Assembly (NCBI GenBank): GCA_947588965.1
Contig: CANQAN010000001.1
Location: 62,001-126,000, forward strand
DNA length: 64,000 nt
Origin: an uncultured Helicobacteraceae bacterium
Lineage (GTDB): Bacteria; Campylobacterota; Campylobacteria; Campylobacterales; Helicobacteraceae
Direction of reading: 5' to 3'
The notes below the pieces were generated by a model. The model did not search any database and had not been told where the DNA came from. It was given only the letters and a program-made list of their open reading frames with translations. Every line of letters starts with the position of its first letter. Positions within the stretch are counted from its first letter, which is position 1. Both the position numbers and the translations under genes were made by a program. Shown in pieces: positions 27,797-36,087 of the stretch.

Positions 27797-29182
27797 CTAT
27801 TTTCCTAGACAAAATTCTCCAAACATCACATCAAGCATTTGAGAATATTCATAGGGCTTACTGAGATTGGCTAGAGATCTGATGGCTTCATTTAAATGAA
27901 AGCTAAAAAGCTCTAATTCTCCGTTCTGAAGCGGATTTACAGAATCCCTTAAGGCATTAATGCAAGCCTCAACACATTGGAATTGATAGACAGAGACGAG
28001 CAAGAGGGATTCTGAAAACTCACCGACATTCAAAACCTCTTTAAGCCGTGCCTTAAACTGCGACAATAAGGAATCTTTAGAATGTAAATCTCCCTTGAGC
28101 GTCAAAAAAATCGGATTAAACTCTTTGAGAGCATCGACATTGCATTGATTTTCCAAATCCGACTTGTTGAGAACGACAAGAATCTTTTTTGTCTTTTGAT
28201 ATTTTTTCAATAGAGCAATAATTTGTGCATCATTTTCATCAAGAGGACAAGAATTATCAAAGAGCGCGATAATCAAATCACTCTCCTCTGCCTTTTTAAG
28301 ACTGCGTCTGATGCCTTCAGATTCTACAATATCGCTACTATCGCGGATTCCTGCGGTATCAATCAAGCGCAAAACCTGCCCATCAACGACAAAATTCTCT
28401 TCCACACTATCCCTTGTCGTCCCTGCAATCGCGCTCACAATCGCACGATTTTCACGCAAAAGCGCATTCAAAAGAGAGCTTTTCCCGACATTTGGCTTCC
28501 CTATAATACAAACCCTTAAGCCCTCAAACAGCACGAGTTTATTTTGAGATTGCTCAAGCAGGGAATGGAGTTTTTGAAAAATATCATTGAGCTGATTTTC
28601 TAAATTTTGCAACAAATCTGAAGGCAAATCCTCTTCTGCATAATCAATCAAAACCTCGCTGTGTGCCAATAATGTCAAAATGCGCGTCTGCAAATTCTCA
28701 CAAAATTCCTGCATTTCGCCCTTTAAATGTCGCATGAGCATCTTGTGTGTCTTTGAACTTTGCGCATCTATGAGTTTGGCTATGGCTTGAGCTTGCGAGA
28801 GATCGATGCGACCCCCCAAAAATGCGCGTTTGGTAAATTCTCCTGCATGGGCAAGGCGCGCACCATAATTCAAGCATTCCTGCAAGAGATTCTGCGCTAT
28901 GAAACTCCCCCCATGACATTGAAACTCAATCACATCCTCTGTTGTATAGCTATGAGGTGCTTTGAAATACAGCATAATACATTCATCTAAAGGCTCTCTG
29001 TTTGCAAAATACACTTTTAATAATTTTGCATAGCGCGGGGGTAGAATTTGCGCAAACCTTTCCTCATCAAAACCTGCAAGTTTAGCGGCAATAGACAATG
29101 CTCTGCCTCCACTTAGTCGTATAATATTCAGAGAAGATCGACCATAGGTCGTTGCGGGAGCTACAATGGTATCATTATCCAT
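27797..29182 (-). CDS. mnmE: tRNA uridine-5-carboxymethylaminomethyl GTPase
   Basis: With MnmG, makes cmnm5U34 in tRNA. 461 residues from ATG 29182, whose A is the last base of the khpB stop (TAATG). The N-terminal folate domain begins DNDTIVAPATTYGRSSLNIIR. The GTPase has P-loop GKPNVGKSSLLNALL, AGTTRDSVEE, DTAGIR and NKSD. It ends with the invariant catalytic FCLGK. Last gene of the rpmH-rnpA-yidD-yidC-khpB-mnmE run. Confidence 0.97.
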   Translation of the reverse strand: MDNDTIVAPATTYGRSSLNIIRLSGGRALSIAAKLAGFDEERFAQILPPRYAKLLKVYFANREPLDECIMLYFKAPHSYTTEDVIEFQCHGGSFIAQNLLQECLNYGARLAHAGEFTKRAFLGGRIDLSQAQAIAKLIDAQSSKTHKMLMRHLKGEMQEFCENLQTRILTLLAHSEVLIDYAEEDLPSDLLQNLENQLNDIFQKLHSLLEQSQNKLVLFEGLRVCIIGKPNVGKSSLLNALLRENRAIVSAIAGTTRDSVEENFVVDGQVLRLIDTAGIRDSSDIVESEGIRRSLKKAEESDLIIALFDNSCPLDENDAQIIALLKKYQKTKKILVVLNKSDLENQCNVDALKEFNPIFLTLKGDLHSKDSLLSQFKARLKEVLNVGEFSESLLLVSVYQFQCVEACINALRDSVNPLQNGELELFSFHLNEAIRSLANLSKPYEYSQMLDVMFGEFCLGK

Positions 29183-29949
29183 TAGCAACGATAAAAATCA
29201 TTGATGACAATATAACGTTCGCCATCGCTATTGAGGCGGAATGAAACATATTTATCGGGAAATTTCTCACGCAATTGCTTGAGCGCGATGTGTGCTAGGA
29301 CACCATCTAGGGGCTTTGTTTGCGCCCTACCTGTTGCCCTTACACTCTCAATAGTTGAGACAAGATAATTTGCAATCATTTCTTCTTGATTGTGCAAAAA
29401 TTCCGCAATCTCAAGGCGTACCATGAGTCCATAGACATGATTAACCCAATTGAAAATCAAATAGGATATAGCCTTATAGCGATAGCCCTCCTTGCCTATT
29501 AATAGCGCGGAATCCTCGCCATCAATTTTAATAAACAATGTGTTTTCATCATAGGGTTGCACAAGAATCTCATTAAGCCTATAAGGCAAGAATCCAAAAA
29601 GTTCTTCTAATTCCATTTGCACTTGCTTAGACACTTTTTGCAAATCCCATTTTGTCGGAGTGCTTTTGTGCTTACTTCTATGGTCATTGCTCTCTTCGTA
29701 AGAATCCCAATCACTCTCTCTTAGTGCCATACGCGATTCTGTCGCCATGCTGTTGTGTGTATGATTATCTGCTGACTTGAGCTTAATCTTAGATTGTGCG
29801 CAAATAATTGCAGGTTTCTTACCGATCCCTAAAAAACCCTTAGAATGATTCTGAATGATCGTATATTCCAGATCAACAACAGAACAGCCCAATTCCTTTG
29901 TTGCAATAATCAATGCTTCTTCTAATGTCTGTGCTTCTATCTTTTTCAT
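29182..29949 (-). CDS. khpB: RNA-binding protein KhpB/Jag (SpoIIIJ-associated)
   Basis: 255-residue single-stranded RNA-binding protein. The N-terminal Jag domain has KKIEAQTLEEALIIATKELG and GFLGIGKKPAI. A variable polar linker (about residues 60-115) leads to a KH-like domain (LFIKIDGEDSALLIGKEGYR, GKEG loop) and a C-terminal R3H region. Between yidC (3-base gap) and mnmE (1-base overlap), the usual place for this gene. Family members bind many mRNAs and affect envelope growth; targets here are unknown. Confidence 0.9.
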   Translation of the reverse strand: MKKIEAQTLEEALIIATKELGCSVVDLEYTIIQNHSKGFLGIGKKPAIICAQSKIKLKSADNHTHNSMATESRMALRESDWDSYEESNDHRSKHKSTPTKWDLQKVSKQVQMELEELFGFLPYRLNEILVQPYDENTLFIKIDGEDSALLIGKEGYRYKAISYLIFNWVNHVYGLMVRLEIAEFLHNQEEMIANYLVSTIESVRATGRAQTKPLDGVLAHIALKQLREKFPDKYVSFRLNSDGERYIVINDFYRC

Positions 29950-29952
29950 ATC

Positions 29953-31578
29953 TTAGTCTTTATGTTTATTTTCATGTTTATGCTCAGCAATTTCGCGCTC
30001 CTTTTTACGTGCTAAAGATTTGTTGATTAAAATTTGTTGAATGATTGAAAAAACATTATTAACAAACCAATATAAAACAAGCCCCGCAGGAAATGTGATA
30101 AAAAATATCATAAAAATCAAGGGCAAAAACTTAAAAACTTTTTCCTGCATGGGATCGTTGAAAGTTGTTGGGGTCAAATGCTGCTGCAAATACATTGTCG
30201 CTCCCATTAAAATGGGCAAAACAAAATAGGGATCCATCACAGATAAATCGGTAATCCACAGCAACCAATCTGCCCCTTTTAGCTCAATAGCATTAAATAA
30301 CACACGATAAATTGCAAAAAACACGGGAATCTGCAACAAAAGAGGCAAACAGCCCCCCATAGGATTTGCACCATGCCTTTTGTAAAGATCCATCATGTGT
30401 GCTTGAAGCTTTTGTGGATCTCCCTTGTATTTTTGTTGCAATTCTTTCATTTTTGGTGCAAGATCTTTAAGTTTCTGCATAGAAACCATTCCCTTATATG
30501 TGAGAGGATACAGCACAACTCTCACAATAAAGGTCAAAAGTACAATAGCCCAACCCCAATTTCCACAAATGTCATGCAATTTGTCTAGAAGCAAAAATAA
30601 TGGTTTAGCAAAAAACGTAATCATTCCATATTCTACAACATCCGTTAAAAGAGGGTTGATAGAATCCAACAAATGATAATCTTTAGCCCCAATGTAACCC
30701 TTAAGCTTCAAATCCCCATCCCCACTCACAAAGAGCATGGGATTTTCATCTGCATTCCCTAGAATTGTCGCATTCATGCCATTTTCCTCAAACAGCAATG
30801 TCGTATAATAGCGATCCACTGCGGCTAAGATCTTGGCCTTTACGAAATTTTCCTGTCCCTTAGCATCCCCATCCCCAACTGTTGTAATCGTATCATCAGA
30901 TTCCTTGATGATGGCCCCCTTGAATACATAGGTGTCATTTTCTACACGTGGGCGCATTCCGGGAGAAATGAAATAGGCGTGTCCCTTAGGAATCTTAACT
31001 GCAATCTCATAAGCTCCATTAGGGTAAAATGTCAGCTCTTTTTGCACAAGAATATTTCCAAGACGTTGTGTGAGATTCAATGTCTGTGGCTTTTCTTTAA
31101 GCTCTATATGCTCTTGATCTGCGGTGTAGGATGTGCTTAGAGCTTGTTGATTTATAAGAGGGTCAGAAAAGCGCAATTCTAAAGTCTTGGGGTCATTTTG
31201 TACCGCAATATTTTCTGGAAATAGCGAGAGTGGAGCGGAATCCTTTTGATACTTCATATCCTTTAAAAGTACCTCCGCAATCCTTCCTAATCTGTCAATT
31301 TTATAGACAAAATTGTCTGCGTTGATTGTGGCAATTATGGCGGCATTTTGTGCTTCTGTGGAGGCAGTCTGCATGGATATACTCTGCGATTCTGCATTCT
31401 GTGTATTTGGAATCTCTTGTGTTGCGGATGCTTGGGATTCCAACTTTTGTGTTGCGTTGTTTTCTTGGTTAATTTTGGGCTGATACAAATAGCTATAGGG
31501 AATGAAAAACGCCAGAGCTAACAAAACAGCAATGAGGATTCTCGTTTGAAAACTCAATTGTTCAATCTTATCAAACAC
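29953..31578 (-). CDS. yidC: Membrane protein insertase YidC
   Basis: Inserts proteins into the inner membrane with or without SecYEG. 541 residues with the Gram-negative layout: N-terminal helix (ILIAVLLALAFFIPYSYLY), a periplasmic beta-rich domain (about 85-310), then five helices including the family core NWGWAIVLLTFIVRVVLYP, GANPMGGCLPLLLQIPVF and a charged lysine-rich tail that can contact ribosomes. It overlaps yidD by 8 bases. Confidence 0.97.
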   Translation of the reverse strand: MFDKIEQLSFQTRILIAVLLALAFFIPYSYLYQPKINQENNATQKLESQASATQEIPNTQNAESQSISMQTASTEAQNAAIIATINADNFVYKIDRLGRIAEVLLKDMKYQKDSAPLSLFPENIAVQNDPKTLELRFSDPLINQQALSTSYTADQEHIELKEKPQTLNLTQRLGNILVQKELTFYPNGAYEIAVKIPKGHAYFISPGMRPRVENDTYVFKGAIIKESDDTITTVGDGDAKGQENFVKAKILAAVDRYYTTLLFEENGMNATILGNADENPMLFVSGDGDLKLKGYIGAKDYHLLDSINPLLTDVVEYGMITFFAKPLFLLLDKLHDICGNWGWAIVLLTFIVRVVLYPLTYKGMVSMQKLKDLAPKMKELQQKYKGDPQKLQAHMMDLYKRHGANPMGGCLPLLLQIPVFFAIYRVLFNAIELKGADWLLWITDLSVMDPYFVLPILMGATMYLQQHLTPTTFNDPMQEKVFKFLPLIFMIFFITFPAGLVLYWFVNNVFSIIQQILINKSLARKKEREIAEHKHENKHKD

Positions 31579-31951
31579 ACAAGTCCTTTGAATGATTTTT
31601 TATCACATAGGCTTTAAAGCGCACAACATTGCCACGTCCTAAATTTTTAAAAGAGTCATTAAAGCGACAACAAGGAACAATCCAATATGCAATCAAGCAT
31701 GGCCTATGCAAACATTCCATTTTTCTAAATACAATACATGGATAAGAGATTCCACCCTTGAATAATTGATGACAAGAAAGAATCCGCACAAGAGTCTTTA
31801 AGAGAGCAAAAAAGGGGTTTTGAAACTCAAAAAGCTCCCTAGCATATTCAGAACAGCTTGGATAATAGCGGCAAGTCAAACCTAGCGCAGGTGAAACAAA
31901 CTTTTGATAAGCGTTGAGTGCGGCAATACAAAACTTTTTCAACATTTTCAT
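31571..31951 (-). CDS. yidD: Membrane protein insertion efficiency factor
   Basis: Small membrane-associated factor thought to help YidC-dependent insertion. 126 residues; NAYQKFVSPALGLTCRYYPS followed by CSEYARE is the family signature with its conserved cysteines. The C-terminal half (about residues 70-126) is extended relative to the minimal ~70-85 residue YidD, as in other epsilonproteobacteria. Overlaps rnpA by 4 bases and yidC by 8. Confidence 0.93.
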   Translation of the reverse strand: MKMLKKFCIAALNAYQKFVSPALGLTCRYYPSCSEYARELFEFQNPFFALLKTLVRILSCHQLFKGGISYPCIVFRKMECLHRPCLIAYWIVPCCRFNDSFKNLGRGNVVRFKAYVIKNHSKDLCV

Positions 31952-32274
31952 ATGACCAAATCAAGACGCTTCAATGCGTAGCGATAATCGTTAAGCAGAG
32001 TTTTATAGGCGATTCTATCCAATCCACTCTTCGCCAACAAAACCATATCCCCATTCCTCAAATAGGGCATTGACTCCCTATAAATATGGCGCAATCTCCT
32101 CTTAATGAGATTTCGACACACTGCATTCCCGATTTTCTTAGAGACAGAGAAGCCAACCCTCTTCTCTAGGAGTCCAGAATCATTTTGAAAAAACATAATA
32201 AAATAAGGGCTGTGCCACTTCCTCTGGCTTTTATAGACACGATCAAAATCGCGCTTGACATTTAAAGTTACCAA
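31948..32274 (-). CDS. rnpA: Ribonuclease P protein component
   Basis: Protein subunit of RNase P, which matures tRNA 5' ends with the RNA subunit (not in the window). 108 residues; GFSVSKKIGNAVCRNLIKRRLRHIY contains the RNR-type motif that binds the RNA, here RNLIKRRLR. It lies 44 bases after rpmH. Confidence 0.95.
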   Translation of the reverse strand: MVTLNVKRDFDRVYKSQRKWHSPYFIMFFQNDSGLLEKRVGFSVSKKIGNAVCRNLIKRRLRHIYRESMPYLRNGDMVLLAKSGLDRIAYKTLLNDYRYALKRLDLVI

Positions 32275-32318
32275 ATATTTTCCTGCTTTTAAAACTCTGT
32301 TGATTCACATAAAGCATA

Positions 32319-32453
32319 TTAAACGGCGAGCTTTCTTCTGCCTTTAGCGCGTCTTGCATTAATGATTTTACGCCCACTCTTTGTCTGCATCCTTGCTCTG
32401 AAGCCATGTGTGCGCTTACGCGGTGTATTGTGCGGTTGATATGTTCTTTTCAT
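32319..32453 (-). CDS. rpmH: 50S ribosomal protein L34
   Basis: 44-residue very basic protein, start ATG at 32453. The translation begins [18 protein letters not shown] and ends [10 protein letters not shown], the unmistakable L34 pattern. It heads the rpmH-rnpA-yidD-yidC-khpB-mnmE run, the arrangement conserved through bacteria. The 60 bases upstream to the end of pycA are AT-rich and presumably hold its promoter. Confidence 0.98.
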   Translation of the reverse strand: MKRTYQPHNTPRKRTHGFRARMQTKSGRKIINARRAKGRRKLAV

Positions 32454-32513
32454 TGTTAAAACCTTGTTAAAAAATAAACGTTGATTTTAGTATAACTTTA
32501 CTTAAAACTAAAT

Positions 32514-33944
32514 TTATTTTTCACTTCTCTCCAACGCACAAGTCAATGCAACAGCAATTGCAGCGACCAAATCACTATCATCTCTGCTCACTTCTGGCAT
32601 GAGGGCTTCCACTTTCTGCTCTAAATAAGAAGTATCAAAATTCCCACGTCTAAAGTCTCTGTCATTGCAAATGTTCATTAAAAAGGGAATCGTTGTCTTA
32701 ACGCCGCGTATTTTAAACTCGTTCAAAGCGCGATTGAGCTTTTTAACCGCCAAATCATAACTTGTCGCACGGACAATGAGTTTTGCAATCATAGAATCAT
32801 AAAAGGGTGGAATCGTAAAATCCTTATAAATATAGCTATCTACGCGCACAAAGGGACCAAGAGCAGGATAATATGATGTAATTTTGCCGGGATTTGGCAC
32901 GAAGTCATTATGCACATCTTCTGCATTGATTCGTGCTTCAATAGCGAATCCTTGCGCATTGACATCACTTTGTGCGATATCAAGAATCTCACCGCTTGCA
33001 ATTCTAATCTGGCGCCCTATCAAGTCAAACCCCGTAATCTCCTCTGTTACGCCATGCTCAACTTGAATGCGTGTGTTCATTTCCATAAAATAAAAATTAT
33101 TGTCATCATCCACTAGAAATTCTATTGTTCCAGCATTTGTGTATTTTGCCGCCCTTGCTGCAGCGACAGCAACACTTCCCATTCTACGACGCAAATCAAC
33201 ACTCATCGTCGGACAAGGCGCGATTTCAATGAGTTTTTGATGTCTCCTTTGGATCGAGCAGTCCCTCTCAAAGAGATGAATCACATGTCCATAATTATCT
33301 GCAAGAATCTGAAATTCAATGTGTCTTGGGTTTTGAATGTATTTTTCCATAAAGACATCTTCGTTCTTAAAAAATGTCAATGCCTCTCTCTTGCAAGCTT
33401 CAAAAGAAGACTCCAACTCTTTTTCTTCCCAAACAACGCGGATTCCACGTCCTCCACCCCCACTACTTGCTTTCAAAATCACAGGATAGCCAATTTTACG
33501 TGCAATCTTTTGAATCTCATACAAACTCAACGCATTGAGTGGCTCTGTACCCGGAACAACAGGAATCCCGTTTGCAATCATTAAATTACGCGCCGCATTC
33601 TTATCGCCCATCTTAGCAATCACATCGCTATCAGGTCCAATCCAAACAAGTCCCGCTTCTTTAACCTTTTTTGCAAACAGCGCATTCTCGCTCAAAAATC
33701 CGTATCCCGGATGGATCGCGTCCGCCTCTGTTTCTTTAGCTGCTTGAATGATTAAATCAGGATCCAAATAACTCTTAATCGGATCGTCGCTGATTGCATA
33801 AGTGTGTGTCGCCATTTTCACATGCATACTATCACGATCGGCTCGCGAATAAATCGCTATTGATTCTATATTCAAGTCATTACAAGCCCTAATAATACGC
33901 ACAGCAATCTCTCCACGATTTGCAATCAAAACTCTTCTAAACAT
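32514..33944 (-). CDS. pycA: Pyruvate carboxylase subunit A (biotin carboxylase)
   Basis: ATP-grasp biotin carboxylase of 476 residues from ATG 33944. Motifs: FRRVLIANRGEIAVRIIRAC at the N-terminus, the ATP loop KASSGGGGRGIRVV, FMEKYIQNPRHIEFQILAD, and EMNTRIQVEHGVTEEI. By sequence alone it could be AccC of acetyl-CoA carboxylase, but the PycB-like biotin-bearing subunit is encoded 2.1 kb away on the same strand, which favours pyruvate carboxylase, as in C. jejuni. Together they make oxaloacetate from pyruvate. Confidence 0.85.
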   Translation of the reverse strand: MFRRVLIANRGEIAVRIIRACNDLNIESIAIYSRADRDSMHVKMATHTYAISDDPIKSYLDPDLIIQAAKETEADAIHPGYGFLSENALFAKKVKEAGLVWIGPDSDVIAKMGDKNAARNLMIANGIPVVPGTEPLNALSLYEIQKIARKIGYPVILKASSGGGGRGIRVVWEEKELESSFEACKREALTFFKNEDVFMEKYIQNPRHIEFQILADNYGHVIHLFERDCSIQRRHQKLIEIAPCPTMSVDLRRRMGSVAVAAARAAKYTNAGTIEFLVDDDNNFYFMEMNTRIQVEHGVTEEITGFDLIGRQIRIASGEILDIAQSDVNAQGFAIEARINAEDVHNDFVPNPGKITSYYPALGPFVRVDSYIYKDFTIPPFYDSMIAKLIVRATSYDLAVKKLNRALNEFKIRGVKTTIPFLMNICNDRDFRRGNFDTSYLEQKVEALMPEVSRDDSDLVAAIAVALTCALERSEK

Positions 33945-34073
33945 AACCGCTCCAAACAAAAAATCAATTTATTCTATACTTTTATTTTTGATTTATTGTT
34001 GAAACATTTTGCAAATTTGCAAAAATTAAAAAATATGCTACAATTTGCGCCATTTTCACTAACAGGCGCTTTA

Positions 34074-34853
34074 ATGGATTTTATTTGTGCAATTATTTTA
34101 GGATTAGTCGAAGGTTTGACAGAGTTTTTACCCATCTCTTCAACAGGGCATTTAATCCTTACTTCAGAATTACTCAAAATCCCGCAAGACACATTTCATA
34201 AGACTTTTGAAGTTGTGATTCAGCTAGGCTCTATCCTCGCAGTACTCTTTACATTTTGGGAAAAACTTTTTAAAAACAGCTTTTATTTGTGGATAAAACT
34301 CGCGCTTGGTCTTTTACCTGCTGGAATCTTAGGATTCCTTTTTTACTCTAATATCAAAGAACTTTTTGCCCCCATCACAGTGTCTGTTATGCTGATTTTT
34401 GGCGGAATCGTTTTTATTATTTTGGAGATTTTTTACAAAGAAAAAGAACATCACACAAAAGAGATTGGCGCCATTTCTTACAAACAAGCCTTTCTAATCG
34501 GATTCTTTCAAGCTCTAGCAATGATTCCGGGAACTTCACGTTCGGGCGCTACGATTGTTGGAGGTTTGCTTTTGGGTTGCAATCGCGTTGTGGCTACAGA
34601 ATTTTCATTCCTACTTGCCCTGCCTACGATGATGATTGCAAGCACTTACAGCCTCTACAAAAATCACGAAATCCTTAACTCTGACAATCTCCTCATTCTT
34701 GGAGTCGGCTTTATCGTAGCCTTTTTAAGCTCTCTTGTTGCGATCAGACTTTTTTTAAACTTTATTTCACGTTTTAACTTCATTCCTTTTGGGATTTATC
34801 GCATTATTTTGGGCTTTGTTTTTTTGTATTATTTGGATGCTCTAGCACTCTAA
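34074..34853 (+). CDS. uppP: Undecaprenyl-diphosphate phosphatase
   Basis: Recycles undecaprenyl diphosphate to the monophosphate carrier for peptidoglycan and O-antigen synthesis (BacA family, bacitracin target). 259 residues from ATG 34074, with about eight hydrophobic helices. The catalytic motifs LVEGLTEFLPISSTGHLIL and MIPGTSRSGATIVGG are both present. A longer in-frame start at 33996 would add a segment not found in the family. Its 3' end overlaps the convergent xseA gene by 50 bases, an unusually long convergent overlap. Confidence 0.96.
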   Translation: MDFICAIILGLVEGLTEFLPISSTGHLILTSELLKIPQDTFHKTFEVVIQLGSILAVLFTFWEKLFKNSFYLWIKLALGLLPAGILGFLFYSNIKELFAPITVSVMLIFGGIVFIILEIFYKEKEHHTKEIGAISYKQAFLIGFFQALAMIPGTSRSGATIVGGLLLGCNRVVATEFSFLLALPTMMIASTYSLYKNHEILNSDNLLILGVGFIVAFLSSLVAIRLFLNFISRFNFIPFGIYRIILGFVFLYYLDALAL

Positions 34854-36087
34854 TTTCCTTAATCTCAACCTTAGCCACAGCACTGCTGTCTTCTAATTCC
34901 AAAATATCCTTAGGCTTTAACTGCTCTAAGGATTTGATTCTGCAACCAAGATGCATGGCATAGACATAGCCATTTTTGCGAAAATTTTGCGGATTCTTAG
35001 CCTCTAATTGCAAAGCAAAAGCATTCAATCGCGCTTGGAATCTTGCAAAGATTTGCTGCATTTTCATTTCAATTTGAGCAGACGGCGTTTGCATTTTTAG
35101 AGCATTTAGCATAAGGCACTGTTCCATTCTTTGTGCAAGCAAAGTCTGGTGAGATTTAAATTCTAAATCCAACTTTTGCAATCTCAAAAAAAACCTACTC
35201 TCATTCAAAAAATTATAAAAATTATGCAATTTTGCACTCTTTGTTGCAAAGATTCTCTGCAACTTTTCTTCTAAATCATTTTGCAACATATCAAGATTCA
35301 TAAGCCATTCATTTTTATCAGGTAGAATCATTTCCATTGCCGCAGATGGTGTTGGTGCGCGTAAATCCGCGACAAAATCACTCAAAACAACATCGGGCTC
35401 ATGCCCAATAGCTGAAACAATTGGAGTTTGAGCCTTAAAGATTGCTTCAATCACAGGTACTTCATTGAATGCCCACAAATCCTCAATGCTCCCTCCCCCG
35501 CGCGCAATCACAATGCAATCCACCCTCAACGCATCCGCGATTTCAATATTCTTTGCAATGCTCTCCTTTGCGCTTTCTCCTTGCACAAGCGTATTGAGCA
35601 AAACAAATTCCACGAGATTCCAACGTTTTTGTGCAACACTTAACATATCATGCAACACAGCCCCCGTCTTGGAAGTGAGTAATGCAATTTTTTGAGGAAA
35701 TTTTGGCAGAGGCTTTTTGTTTTCAAAATAGCCCTTTTTCTGATACATTTCTTTGAGTTGTTCATAGGCAAGCGTCAGCTCTCCAACACCATTTGGAGAA
35801 GCACTCAAGCAGTTGAGTTGATAATCCCCACGTGGCACATAAACACTGATGGTGCCATTTAATGTAAGGGACATTCCATCTTGAATTTGGAATTTCAAAC
35901 GCGATGCATTGCCTCGAAACATAACACATCGCAGAGACGAATCCTTATCTTTGAGTGTGAAATACAAATGTCCGCTCGTGTGCGTCGTCAGATTTTTCAC
36001 CTCTCCTGCAACGCTCACTTGTATGAAGGTCGTCTCTAAAAGGCTCTTAATTTGCGCATTCAGCTCACTGACATTTAAAGTTCGCAT
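34804..36087 (-). CDS. xseA: Exodeoxyribonuclease VII large subunit
   Basis: Large subunit of the single-strand DNA exonuclease ExoVII. 427 residues: an N-terminal OB domain (LNVSELNAQIKSLLE, GEVKNLTTHTSGHLYFTLKD), the catalytic core with IVIARGGGSIEDLWAFNE and SAIGHEPDVVLSDFVADLRAPTP quoted in parts, and a C-terminal coiled coil. Its ATG shares a base with the pycB stop (TAATG), implying translational coupling. The small subunit gene xseB is not in the window. Confidence 0.95.
   Translation of the reverse strand: MRTLNVSELNAQIKSLLETTFIQVSVAGEVKNLTTHTSGHLYFTLKDKDSSLRCVMFRGNASRLKFQIQDGMSLTLNGTISVYVPRGDYQLNCLSASPNGVGELTLAYEQLKEMYQKKGYFENKKPLPKFPQKIALLTSKTGAVLHDMLSVAQKRWNLVEFVLLNTLVQGESAKESIAKNIEIADALRVDCIVIARGGGSIEDLWAFNEVPVIEAIFKAQTPIVSAIGHEPDVVLSDFVADLRAPTPSAAMEMILPDKNEWLMNLDMLQNDLEEKLQRIFATKSAKLHNFYNFLNESRFFLRLQKLDLEFKSHQTLLAQRMEQCLMLNALKMQTPSAQIEMKMQQIFARFQARLNAFALQLEAKNPQNFRKNGYVYAMHLGCRIKSLEQLKPKDILELEDSSAVAKVEIKEIRVLEHPNNTKKQSPK

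Noticed and set aside
32275-32513. Replication origin next to rpmH-rnpA
   Set aside because: The gene order is typical of origins in many bacteria, but dnaA, dnaN and gyrB are absent, I see no cluster of DnaA boxes, and as I recall the Helicobacter origin is elsewhere.
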